Positions 6,948-14,624 of a DNA stretch of 22,822 bases are shown here, piece by piece. Source of the DNA: Anaerolineaceae bacterium. GTDB taxonomy: Bacteria > Chloroflexota > Anaerolineae > Anaerolineales > Anaerolineaceae. The notes below the pieces were generated by a model. The model was not told where the DNA came from. It saw only the letters and a program-made list of their open reading frames with translations, and did not search any database. The stretch's first letter is position 1; each line of letters opens with the position of its first letter. The stretch covers positions 1 to 22,822 of the forward strand of contig JAIOTF010000248.1 of NCBI GenBank assembly GCA_021107195.1, given 5' to 3'. Both the position numbers and the translations under genes were made by a program.

Positions 6948-8381
6948 TTACCCGTCTTTCGTGACGGGCAGACAGATGGAAATCGTGTTGCCGGCGTTGG
7001 GAGCACCCCGTACCCAGACTTGACCACCCATGTGATCCAGAATGGTTTTTACTTTGGCCATTTCCAGACCTGTTGCAGCAGGGCTCAATCCATTTTGTCC
7101 AAATGATTTCTCAAAGATATAGGGGAGATCGGTTTTTTCGACGGGTGCTCCATCATCACTGATGTCGATCCACACCTGGCCTTGACGCAAACAGGTGTTG
7201 ATGCATACTTCTCCGTGCGGATCGCTGCGTGATACAGCGCGGTTAACCAGACCCTTCAGCAATTGTATCAGTAAAGCTGGGTCGGCATATACGTTTGGCA
7301 AGTCTTCTTCCATTTGCATTGTCATTTTACAGCCCCATTTTTTGACAAGCAGCTCGGTTGGTTTGAGACGACTGGGGCTCAGGATAGTATGCAGGTCAAC
7401 CAATTCCAGATGCTGCTGCGGAGCATCGCCGATGGCGACTACGTCGGAGAGGTCATTGCCCCATTTGTGAATGTGCCCCCAGATTTGAGTCAGCCGGGAG
7501 ATGATCTCTCCAATCTCTTCATCATGGGCGGTAAGCAGGTTCAGTTTAACCAGGTGGTTCATGGCTTCCGCCAGAGGTGTGCGTACCTGCCTCGCGACAC
7601 TGGCAAGCATCTTGGTGCGCATCTCCTCCAGTTTCTTGAGATGGGTCACGTCCCGCAGGATCATGATCCAACCCTGGTTATTGCCGTTTTCGGCAGTGAT
7701 GCTGTTCAGTTGCACCATTTGCACAGAATTGTCGATCCAGTTGATTTCGATCATGGCTGGTTGACTGTCACCGGCAGAGCGCCAATTATGGACCAATTTG
7801 CTGAGCGTTTTCGGTAGATGGGTAAGTGCGTTCTTGCCTTGCAGTTCGTTTTGCCGGCATAATTGAAGGGCCGCCTCGTTGATGAATTCAATCACGTCAT
7901 TTTCATCAGCGGAGATGATGGCGTCGCCGGTGTTGGAGAGCATTAACTGCATGCGTTCTTTCAGTCCTTGACGATCTATAAGCAATTGGCGATGAGTAGC
8001 GGCGCGATCCACAGCCATATTCAGTTGCTTCATAGATTCGAGGGGTTTCAGAAGATAGTCATAGGCGCCGTCTTCACGCATGGCAGAGATAGCCGATTTG
8101 AGGGATCCGGCAGCGGTAATCATGATCGCTTCCAGAGAAGGGTCGAGCTCAAGGGCTTTTCGCAGCAGCTCCTGGCCGTTCATGCCTGGCATCATTTGGT
8201 CTGTAACAAGCACGGCAAAAGGATTTTTTTCGGCGATCCCGTTCTTGATCTTCTCGAGCGCTTCAAAGCCTTCCAGGGCAGTTTCTACCTGAAAGCCCCC
8301 CTTGCGGAGGGAGAGACTCATCAAAACGGTTAATTCCTCTTCATCATCTGTAACTAAAACGCGAATTTTTTCTGGATTCAT
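6948..8381 (-). CDS. response regulator: receiver-PAS-degenerate histidine kinase
   Basis: Receiver domain at residues 5-120 with the full set of key residues: acidic D12/D13, phospho-acceptor D61, T89 and K112. A PAS domain covers about 140-245. The rest aligns with a HisKA-HATPase core but has lost its working residues. The phospho-acceptor His is Arg264 (ARQVRTPL where kinases have SHELRTPL). The N-box Asn is Arg381, the G1 box DxGxG reads DDGAP (409-413), and the G2 box reads ATGLEM instead of GTGLGL. I infer it cannot phosphorylate itself and acts as a phosphate-receiving partner or scaffold. Its ATG overlaps the stop of the sensor kinase (ATGA), so the two are translationally coupled and surely work together. 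Confidence 0.9.
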   Translation of the reverse strand: MNPEKIRVLVTDDEEELTVLMSLSLRKGGFQVETALEGFEALEKIKNGIAEKNPFAVLVTDQMMPGMNGQELLRKALELDPSLEAIMITAAGSLKSAISAMREDGAYDYLLKPLESMKQLNMAVDRAATHRQLLIDRQGLKERMQLMLSNTGDAIISADENDVIEFINEAALQLCRQNELQGKNALTHLPKTLSKLVHNWRSAGDSQPAMIEINWIDNSVQMVQLNSITAENGNNQGWIMILRDVTHLKKLEEMRTKMLASVARQVRTPLAEAMNHLVKLNLLTAHDEEIGEIISRLTQIWGHIHKWGNDLSDVVAIGDAPQQHLELVDLHTILSPSRLKPTELLVKKWGCKMTMQMEEDLPNVYADPALLIQLLKGLVNRAVSRSDPHGEVCINTCLRQGQVWIDISDDGAPVEKTDLPYIFEKSFGQNGLSPAATGLEMAKVKTILDHMGGQVWVRGAPNAGNTISICLPVTKDG

Positions 8382-10336
8382 TTTTCCGCTCTTTCTTCAG
8401 CGTGCGCAATGGGAAGCGTGATAATAAATGTTGTGCCAACTCCCAGTGTGCTTTCCACCTGGATATCCCCATGATGACAGGCAATGATCCCGTGACTGAC
8501 CGATAAGCCCAAACCTGTTCCTTCTCCTTCTGGTTTGGTGGTAAAGAATGGGTCAAAAATACGACTGATGTGTTCCGGGGCGATGCCGGTTCCTGTATCA
8601 CCAATGCGCAGGACGGCATTTCCGTTTTGCTGTTCAAGCCCAACCCGCAGTTCGCCGCCATCCGGCATGGCATGGATGGCATTGGCGATCAGGTTGATCA
8701 GGACTTGTTCGATTTGCTGAGCATCGTAGGCCATAGATACTGGATCAACCGGTATCTGGCGGACAATCTGCACCCGGCCTTTTTTGATCAGATAGCCGGT
8801 CAGGCGCAGGGCAGCTTCCAGGGTGTCCCGCATGTCTCTTTCGATCAGGTCGGGGGTCGATTGGCGGGCGAAGGTCAGCAGATCGGAGACGATCTGGTTG
8901 CCTTTGACAGCGCTTTTGTGCATGGTTTGAATTTCATGCTGCATGTCAGGCGACAATTCCTCTTCGCTCAACATGAACTCTGTCATCCCCATGATGACGG
9001 CCAGCGGGTTTTTTACATCGTGTACAATGCCTGCCGTGAGTTGGCCTACAGATGCTAATTTTTCAGATTGCACTAACTGCATACGGGTTGATTCCAGCTT
9101 TTCATTGATCTCCGCCAGTTCCTTGTTGCGATGCAAAGCTTCGGTGTACAGGCGTTCGGCTTCCTCCGTGCGTTCTTTCAAGTGCAGGGTCATGGTATCA
9201 AATGCCTGGGCCAGGTCACCGATTTCATCTGTTCGTTTGAAACTGGCTTGCTGCTCGAAGTTACCAGAGGCTACTGATTGAGAAAGCACCCGCAGGCGGA
9301 GGATGGGCTTGGCGATATTTTGCGAGACGAAATAACCGACGATGATCACTGCCAACGTGCCGAGGGTGAAGAGCAATGCCAATGTGTTGCGGCTGGTGGC
9401 TTCGGTAGAGACGACATAACTGCTGGGGAGAACGACACCCAGTAAACCGGTCATTTGATCACGGATCGTGAGTGGACTGAAAACGATCTCGAATTCGCGC
9501 TCATACAACAGGATGTCATACGTCTGGCCGAGATCGGCTATCGAGAGGTCGCTTGCCAGAGATTCAATTTGGGTGAAGCCCTCCTGTGGTCGCACCAGTG
9601 TTGTGGAAATCACCCCTTCTTCAGGTCCCAGAAGGATAATATCAGCCAGGGCCTGATTACGGATGTCCTTGAGCATGGTATCCATCGGGGTGCCAACCAG
9701 CAGCACGCCTGCAATTTGACCGCTTTCATCCTTGATGGGCGCACTGGTGAACAGGGCTGGCCCGTTGTTGCCGGGCAGCACGTCAATGAACTTATCACCA
9801 AAGGTATCGGTTTGGCCTTGCAGGGTTTTGGTTACGATCTCAATAGAATTCAGGTCGGTTCTGGTGGATTGCTGGTATTCGTCGTTTGGTAATTGTTCCA
9901 GCGAAAGAAGTTCGATGCCATCTGCATTTACGATGGTCAGGATCTGGATATTGTTATTGAGGATAATGGGAGTCAATAGTTCTTGCAGACGGGCAGTGTC
10001 CTCTTGTTCCACAGCCTCCCAGACGCCAGTGGTGTAAGCCATCAGCCGCAGGTTTTCAAGGTGTAGTTTTTCCTGGCGGACGATGCCTTCTGCTGCAACG
10101 CGGCTGGCTTCGAAAAGCTGATTCACAAAGCGTTCCCGAATGGAAGAAGTGACCAGGCGAGTAACGATAAATACGCCGCCCATCGCTAACATGATGGTCA
10201 GCAGCATGTAGGGTATGATCAGCTTTCCCTGCAAACTTGTCAGGAGCGGGAAGCGGTTCTTAGTATTGGATCCGTTCGTGCGTTCTTTACGTTGTGTTAA
10301 ATACCTCAATGCCTTTAGACCCCATAACCGGCGCAT
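8378..10336 (-). CDS. membrane sensor histidine kinase (Cache-HAMP-HisKA-HATPase)
   Basis: A sensor kinase with two membrane helices (about 39-60 and 319-340) enclosing an extracellular double-Cache-like sensor of about 260 residues, which usually binds small molecules. Then come HAMP (about 341-392), a coiled coil (about 393-425) and HisKA with His439 in GIVHDVKNPL, an NtrB-like H-box. The HATPase domain has N-box Asn552, G1 DTGTG (580-584), the F box FDPFFTT and G2 GTGLGL (606-611). All catalytic motifs are intact, in contrast to the next gene. The stop codon overlaps the start of that gene by 4 bp. No clear SD precedes the ATG at 10336; an internal start before the first helix is possible. 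Confidence 0.93.
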   Translation of the reverse strand: MRRLWGLKALRYLTQRKERTNGSNTKNRFPLLTSLQGKLIIPYMLLTIMLAMGGVFIVTRLVTSSIRERFVNQLFEASRVAAEGIVRQEKLHLENLRLMAYTTGVWEAVEQEDTARLQELLTPIILNNNIQILTIVNADGIELLSLEQLPNDEYQQSTRTDLNSIEIVTKTLQGQTDTFGDKFIDVLPGNNGPALFTSAPIKDESGQIAGVLLVGTPMDTMLKDIRNQALADIILLGPEEGVISTTLVRPQEGFTQIESLASDLSIADLGQTYDILLYEREFEIVFSPLTIRDQMTGLLGVVLPSSYVVSTEATSRNTLALLFTLGTLAVIIVGYFVSQNIAKPILRLRVLSQSVASGNFEQQASFKRTDEIGDLAQAFDTMTLHLKERTEEAERLYTEALHRNKELAEINEKLESTRMQLVQSEKLASVGQLTAGIVHDVKNPLAVIMGMTEFMLSEEELSPDMQHEIQTMHKSAVKGNQIVSDLLTFARQSTPDLIERDMRDTLEAALRLTGYLIKKGRVQIVRQIPVDPVSMAYDAQQIEQVLINLIANAIHAMPDGGELRVGLEQQNGNAVLRIGDTGTGIAPEHISRIFDPFFTTKPEGEGTGLGLSVSHGIIACHHGDIQVESTLGVGTTFIITLPIAHAEERAEK

Positions 10337-10410
10337 GATTAAGGATAAAAACTTTTTCAGATAATATTAAGTATACATTAGAATGGTTAGAAATGATAAA
10401 CTAAAATGGT

Positions 10411-10439
10411 ATTTTATACTAACCTTACGGAATTGTTAA
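10411..10439 (-). promoter_or_regulatory. candidate promoter of the sensor kinase operon
   Basis: On the minus strand TTAACA (10439-10434) and TAAAAT (10416-10411) are 17 bases apart in a very AT-rich gap. An inverted pair GGTTAG (10385-10390) / CTAACC (10419-10424) brackets the -10 box and the start point and could be an operator. TTATCA...TATACT further down is a second possible promoter. Confidence 0.4.
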
Positions 10440-10456
10440 TTCCTGATGAGAATCAA

Positions 10457-10894
10457 CTATTTTGGCACAATTCTGCGATAAATCCCCATTCCGCCGCCGA
10501 TGACCATGCCCAAAGCGAGCGGGAGCAGGATCAGCGATATGTTCAGGATTTGACCGCCCTCTGCCAGAAATCCTACTGAGTGGATGATGTGATTGGTTTG
10601 AAAGCCGGCAAAGATGCTTTGCAGACTGATGAAAACACCTGTCATGGAAGCGGCTAAAAGCACCAACCCGGCCAATGCAATCAGTCCGCCCAGCGCAGTC
10701 AGGATCGGTGTAGCACGCGTTTCAATTTCGGCACCATGCTCGGCTTCAATATCATCAACGAAGGTTTCCGCCGCGGGCCAATCCAGCCGGGTGCGTTCGC
10801 AGATGGAGAGGATCAAATCTTCCCGTGAGCGCCCGCGGCTGAGGCCGCGAATGACTTCATTCTGAATCTCTGGCGGAACGCGTGGATTGATCAT
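10457..10894 (-). CDS. small membrane protein with two C-terminal helices
   Basis: Function not recognised. The first 60 residues are soluble and helical, with an alternating charged pattern (PPEIQNEVIRGLSRGRSREDL, then a WPAAETFVDDIEAEHG stretch) suggesting a small helical bundle. Two membrane helices follow at about 64-88 and 114-138, the second rich in glycine (GMVIGGGMG), and the protein ends in a basic YRRIVPK tail. It lies 65 bases after comM on the same strand and 120 bases before the sensor kinase. The ribosome site before the ATG is weak (AGAAAAG). The spacing suggests it is expressed with comM, with the kinase starting from its own promoter. Confidence 0.7.
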   Translation of the reverse strand: MINPRVPPEIQNEVIRGLSRGRSREDLILSICERTRLDWPAAETFVDDIEAEHGAEIETRATPILTALGGLIALAGLVLLAASMTGVFISLQSIFAGFQTNHIIHSVGFLAEGGQILNISLILLPLALGMVIGGGMGIYRRIVPK

Positions 10895-10959
10895 AGTCGC
10901 TTTTCTAAAAGCAAGGGTTTCTTTCGTTAAATGATGCGTTGAGTTTCGTTGAAAGAATT

Positions 10960-12498
10960 TTACACGATTTCCATGCGGGGGCGGTATTGCAAAGCCTCTG
11001 CCAGGTGATTGGGAGCGATCTCATCGCTGCCTGCCAGGTCGGCAATGGTGCGGGAGAGCTTCAAAACGCGGTGATAGGAGCGAGCCGAAAGTTGAAGCTG
11101 ACTCATCGCAGAGCGCATCAGATTTTCTCCGGCGGTATCCAGCTTACAAAAGATTCGGATTTCGGCGGGGTGCATGTCTGCATTGCAGTGGATCATATCG
11201 GCAAAGGGCAGGCCATCCCCAATGAAACGGCGACGCTGGCTTTCGCGGGCGTTTTCAACGCGGGCCTGTACCACACTGGAAGATTCGCCGAGGTGGTCGC
11301 TGCTGAGTTTTTGGTAATCCACGCGCGGTACCTGAATGTGAATATCAATCCGGTCGAGGAGGGGACCAGAGATGCGTTTTTGGTAGGTGGTAACCTGGGA
11401 AAGAGAGCAGGTGCAGGCTTTGAGTGGGTCGCCATAATAGCCACATGGGCAGGGGTTCATGGCTGCCACAAGCATAAAATTGGCAGGGAAGGTAAGTGAG
11501 CCTTGCGCACGGCTGATGGTTACCACTTTATCTTCAATCGGTTGGCGCAACACTTCAAGCACACGGTGTCCAAATTCGGGTAATTCATCAAGGAAGAGTA
11601 CGCCGCGATGGGCCAGCGAGATTTCACCAGGACGGGGCCAGTTGCCGCCGCCTACCAAACCAGCTTGCGAGATGGTGTGATGGGGCGCACGGAATGGACG
11701 GGTGCGGATAAGGGGTATATCGGCGGGGAGCTGGTCGGCAATGGAATAGATGCGGGTAACGTCCAGGGCTTCGTCGATGCTCATGTGGGGCATGATAGCT
11801 GGCAGGGCGCGAGCCAAAAGGGTTTTCCCGGCTCCGGGCGGGCCGATCATGAGCACGTTATGCCCGCCCGCTGCGGCCACTTCCAGAGCACGCTTGACAT
11901 GTTCCTGACCTTTGATCTCTTTGAAGTCGGTTTGTACTATTGGGGTCAGGTCTTCAATTTTGATCGAATCCTGCGGTTGAAGAGGGACACCGCCGGTGGC
12001 ATGAGCGTAGAGGGCGTCCAGTGAAGGCACAGGCACGACCTCCAGGCCGGGAATCAGGGCGGCTTCCCGGGCGTCTTCCTGCGGGACAATCACCCGCTTG
12101 TAGCCTTCCTGACGGGCGAGGGCTGCCATTGGCAGGATGCCGCTAACGTGACGAACGGAGCCATCCAGTGAAAGCTCGCCAATGATCAGGCTGTCGTTAA
12201 ATTCGTCCTGGGAAATTTGTTCAGTGGCAATCAGGACGCCCAGCGCAATGGGCAGATCGTACGAAGGGCCTTCCTTGCGCACGGCAGCCGGGGCCAGGTT
12301 GACTGTGACCTTTTTGCGAGGATAGACCAAGCCGGAATTCCTGATGGCTGATTGCACGCGCTCACGGCTTTCCTGCACAGCAACATCTGGTAATCCGACG
12401 ATCACCATTTTAGGCAGGCCATTGGCGGTGTCGACTTCAACCTCCACAATGACCCCCTCGAGACCAACCAAAGCACAGGCAAATACGCGGGCAAGCAT
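10960..12498 (-). CDS. comM: YifB/ComM family AAA+ ATPase (Mg-chelatase-like)
   Basis: ComM is a hexameric helicase that promotes branch migration during natural transformation; many bacteria without known competence also keep it. The N-terminal ChlI/Lon-like domain covers about 1-170. The AAA+ core has Walker A GPPGAGKT (219-226), Walker B VLFLDELPEF (about 300-309) and a family-typical four-Cys cluster (C350, C352, C362, C364), probably binding metal. The C-terminal Mg-chelatase helical domain (about 410-510) ends in ARSYHRVLKLSRTIADL and ALQYR. Length 512 matches the family (about 506). Its promoter places the transcription start at the ATG itself, which agrees with the lack of an SD. Confidence 0.93.
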   Translation of the reverse strand: MLARVFACALVGLEGVIVEVEVDTANGLPKMVIVGLPDVAVQESRERVQSAIRNSGLVYPRKKVTVNLAPAAVRKEGPSYDLPIALGVLIATEQISQDEFNDSLIIGELSLDGSVRHVSGILPMAALARQEGYKRVIVPQEDAREAALIPGLEVVPVPSLDALYAHATGGVPLQPQDSIKIEDLTPIVQTDFKEIKGQEHVKRALEVAAAGGHNVLMIGPPGAGKTLLARALPAIMPHMSIDEALDVTRIYSIADQLPADIPLIRTRPFRAPHHTISQAGLVGGGNWPRPGEISLAHRGVLFLDELPEFGHRVLEVLRQPIEDKVVTISRAQGSLTFPANFMLVAAMNPCPCGYYGDPLKACTCSLSQVTTYQKRISGPLLDRIDIHIQVPRVDYQKLSSDHLGESSSVVQARVENARESQRRRFIGDGLPFADMIHCNADMHPAEIRIFCKLDTAGENLMRSAMSQLQLSARSYHRVLKLSRTIADLAGSDEIAPNHLAEALQYRPRMEIV

Positions 12499-12504
12499 GG
12501 GATT

Positions 12505-12533
12505 AGTGTAGACCTTGAGTGGAGAAAAGTCAA
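12505..12533 (-). promoter_or_regulatory. comM promoter predicting a leaderless mRNA
   Basis: On the minus strand TTGACT (12533-12528) and TACACT (12510-12505) are separated by exactly 17 bases. Only six bases lie between the -10 box and the ATG, so the predicted start falls on the A of the start codon. No SD-like sequence could be transcribed. Confidence 0.65.
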
Positions 12534-12583
12534 ATCAAATCAGGGGGCATAATCATTGCGCACCCCGTCAACGGATTCGGCAG

Positions 12584-13387
12584 CTACTTGATCACGATCC
12601 CTGAGAGGTCTTCCTTGTTTTTGGGATATTTCATTTTCAAGTTTTTTAGGGTGTCGATCATAATGCAGGCAATGGTCAGGTTGCGATACCATTTGCGGTT
12701 TGCGGGGATCACATACCAGGGAGCCCATTTGGTGCTGGTTCTGTTGAGCACATCCTGATAGGCTTTCTGGTATTTGCCCCACAGGGCGCGGTCTTTCAGG
12801 TCGCCAGTATTGAACTTCCAATGTTTACTGGGGTCATCCAACCGGGCCTGAAAACGCTCTTTTTGTTCTTCGGGGCTGATGTGGAGGAAGAATTTGAGGA
12901 TGGTTGTGCCTTCTTCTGTCAACAGGCGTTCAAAGGCATTGATCTGAGCATAACGTTTCTTCCACACTTCCGGGGGGACGAGGTTCTTGACGCGCACGAC
13001 CAAAACATCTTCATAGTGGCTGCGATTGAAGATCATGATCTGCCCCCGACGGGGAGTTGCTTTGTGGATGCGCCACAGATAATCGTGGGCCAGTTCTTCA
13101 TCGGTGGGTACTTTGAAGCCGGTCACTGAAACGCCCTGCGGATTGACGCCTTCAAAGACGTGGCGGATCGTGCCATCCTTTCCGGCGGCATCCATGCCCT
13201 GCAGGACAACCAGCAGTTTATGTTTGCCTTCGGCGTAGAGCAGTTCCTGTAATGTTTCGAGTTCTTCGTTCAGCTCCAGCAGTTTGATTTTGGCTTCTTC
13301 TTTGGTGCTATCAAAACCGCTTTTGTCATCCGGAGAGATATCTTCCATTTTGAACTTTTTGTCAGGTTGTACGCGGTATCGTTCCAT
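12584..13387 (-). CDS. ppk2: polyphosphate kinase 2 family protein
   Basis: Transfers phosphate between polyphosphate and nucleotides. The P-loop fold is plain: Walker A GMDAAGKD (64-71), the VNPQGV and TDEEL-HDYLWR motifs, and Walker B IMIFNRSHYEDV (about 117-128). A lid region follows (about 165-195, with KHWKFN and the basic WGKY stretch), then the APWYVIPANRKWYRN block near 220-235. Length 267 and the motif spelling point to the single-domain PPK2 type that phosphorylates AMP or ADP (class III-like), but class cannot be settled from motifs alone. A GGGAGG site precedes the ATG by nine bases, and a TATAAT lies at 13432-13427 in the gap upstream. The next gene upstream is inorganic pyrophosphatase, so the pair links polyphosphate and pyrophosphate use. 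Confidence 0.93.
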   Translation of the reverse strand: MERYRVQPDKKFKMEDISPDDKSGFDSTKEEAKIKLLELNEELETLQELLYAEGKHKLLVVLQGMDAAGKDGTIRHVFEGVNPQGVSVTGFKVPTDEELAHDYLWRIHKATPRRGQIMIFNRSHYEDVLVVRVKNLVPPEVWKKRYAQINAFERLLTEEGTTILKFFLHISPEEQKERFQARLDDPSKHWKFNTGDLKDRALWGKYQKAYQDVLNRTSTKWAPWYVIPANRKWYRNLTIACIMIDTLKNLKMKYPKNKEDLSGIVIK

Positions 13388-13469
13388 GATTTACTGCCTC
13401 CCGTATGAATGCGAACTTGCGCCTTAATTATAGTCAATAATCTGCGAAGAAATGAGAAATTAAACGTAT

Positions 13470-13496
13470 GAACGGGAACTTGTCAGGTTCCCGTTC
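13470..13496 (-). terminator. hairpin after the pyrophosphatase gene
   Basis: GAACGGGAAC (13470-13479) and GTTCCCGTTC (13487-13496) form a perfect 10-bp stem with a 7-base loop, 28 bases past the pyrophosphatase stop. The T-rich tract is imperfect on the minus strand (ATACGTTTAATTT), so termination may be partial. Confidence 0.6.
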
Positions 13497-13523
13497 TTTG
13501 TGTCTGGGATCTCCTCCGGGGTT

Positions 13524-14138
13524 TTAACCAGTGCCGAAGGCTTGTTCGTAGTCCAGTATGGATGCGTTAACGACCTTATGGGCATGTTTCTCACCATACA
13601 CCTTTTCGATCGATGTTTGTATGGGCGCGCTGGGCAGGTTTTTATAGGTGCTGAAGTAATGCTGCATGCGATCCACCATATTAGAGGGCAGGTCATTAAT
13701 AGAAGTGATATTTCCCCAGAAATTATCATTAACTAATACAGCAATGATCTTGTCATCCACTTCTCCGCGATCTAACATTTGGAGACCGCCAATCACGCGG
13801 GAAGTGAGGATCACTTCGGAACGATTGATGGGGCGCTCACTGATAACGCAGATATCGAGTGGGTCACCGTCACTTTTGTCACCGGTTTTGGAGAGTTTGG
13901 AAACGTTATCCCCACAGTACGTGCGTGGGATAAATCCATACAGGGTTGGTGGTTGAGAAGACGTGCGCTGGGGCCTGTCAACCCGCAGGTAGCCTGTCTC
14001 TTTATCAACCTCGTATTTGACCAGATCAAAGGGGGTGAGTTCGATATATGCCTGCACAATTTTGGGCGGGTTGGGTCCAACGGAAAGGCCATGCCAGGGA
14101 TGGGGTCGCCAGCGGTAAAACGACGGAGGAAAGGACAT
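13524..14138 (-). CDS. ppa: inorganic pyrophosphatase, family I
   Basis: Hydrolyses pyrophosphate to two phosphates in the cytoplasm. Family I signatures are present: IEL-PFDLVKYEVD (about 32-45, with the active-site Glu and Lys), YGFIP (67-71), the metal-binding DGDPLD (90-95), and D-GEVDDKIIAV (123-134). Length 204 is slightly longer than the usual 170-180 of bacterial enzymes. Part of the excess is a 13-residue Ser/Lys-rich insertion (about 77-89) between YGFIP and DGDP, and part an N-terminal extension rich in Trp and Pro. AGGAG lies six bases before the ATG. It has its own promoter and a leader of about 107 bases that contains a large inverted repeat. Confidence 0.93.
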   Translation of the reverse strand: MSFPPSFYRWRPHPWHGLSVGPNPPKIVQAYIELTPFDLVKYEVDKETGYLRVDRPQRTSSQPPTLYGFIPRTYCGDNVSKLSKTGDKSDGDPLDICVISERPINRSEVILTSRVIGGLQMLDRGEVDDKIIAVLVNDNFWGNITSINDLPSNMVDRMQHYFSTYKNLPSAPIQTSIEKVYGEKHAHKVVNASILDYEQAFGTG

Positions 14139-14161
14139 TTAGTACTCCTGAATTTCTTTGG

Positions 14162-14205
14162 GGAAATGCACCTGTAAGAGGCATCTTCTTTTGGGCAGCA
14201 TTTCC
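14162..14205 (-). promoter_or_regulatory. inverted repeat in the pyrophosphatase leader
   Basis: GGAAATGC (14162-14169) and GCATTTCC (14198-14205) are perfect 8-bp arms around a 28-base loop containing a smaller AAGA/TCTT pairing. The structure lies in the predicted 5' untranslated region, upstream of the AGGAG site. It fits no riboswitch I know. Confidence 0.45.
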
Positions 14206-14250
14206 AACTGTTTTTCACACCATGCAGAAGGGAGGGGAATCTGCCAAGAA

Positions 14251-14279
14251 AGTATACAGCATTCAACGGTTTGTGGCAA
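14251..14279 (-). promoter_or_regulatory. promoter of the pyrophosphatase gene
   Basis: On the minus strand TTGCCA (14279-14274) and TATACT (14256-14251) are 17 bases apart, a near-consensus housekeeping promoter. The predicted start near 14244 gives a leader of about 107 bases. A tandem 16-bp repeat abuts the -35 box. Confidence 0.7.
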
Positions 14280-14280
14280 C

Positions 14281-14312
14281 CGTCTTTTCTTGCACACGTC
14301 TTTTCTTGCACA
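14281..14312. repeat. perfect tandem 16-bp repeat upstream of the pyrophosphatase -35 box
   Basis: CGTCTTTTCTTGCACA occurs twice without a gap (14281-14296, 14297-14312). On the minus strand it ends one base before the -35 box, the usual place for an activator site. Confidence 0.8.
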
Positions 14313-14336
14313 TTTGCCAAAAACAGAAAGAGAGAT

Positions 14337-14624
14337 TCAGCCAAGCGCAGAAAGAGAACTGGTTTCCTGAACATCAACAGGGACCCCGTCAATTTCAGAG
14401 GGGATACGCTGGTCTGCGGTCAGGGATTCCAGCGGGAGTTTTTGTTTGACCATCACGATCAACGCTACAGTATCGGTCCATTCTCCGTTCTTTTGGCGCA
14501 GGCCAACCCCCAGGCCAACGACATTGGGCAGGGCGAGAAGCTGGTCGCGGTGGTCTTGCATGATCGTTCTGACCTGGCCCATTGTATCTGATTGGTCTTT
14601 TGGAGACGGGCGTATTTCTGTCAT
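14337..14624 (-). CDS. 95-residue protein copying the N-terminal domain of the adjacent protease
   Basis: Function not known. Residues of about 27-92 match residues of about 17-82 of the protease encoded just upstream: VVGLGVG against VVGVGTG, IVMVKQKLP against IVTMVRQKVP, and PSEIDGVPVDV against PPEIDGVRTDI. It has no catalytic domain, signal peptide or membrane helix. Its ATG overlaps the protease stop codon (ATGA), so the two are made together. I infer a free-standing propeptide-like or docking domain that could inhibit, fold or oligomerise with the protease. A decayed second protease copy is the alternative, but the frame is clean and ends 35 residues or less after the homologous part. 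Confidence 0.75.
   Translation of the reverse strand: MTEIRPSPKDQSDTMGQVRTIMQDHRDQLLALPNVVGLGVGLRQKNGEWTDTVALIVMVKQKLPLESLTADQRIPSEIDGVPVDVQETSSLSALG

Noticed and set aside
14139..14244. Fluoride riboswitch before pyrophosphatase
   Set aside because: The conserved motif bases and pseudoknot partners are not found; only a plain inverted repeat is visible.
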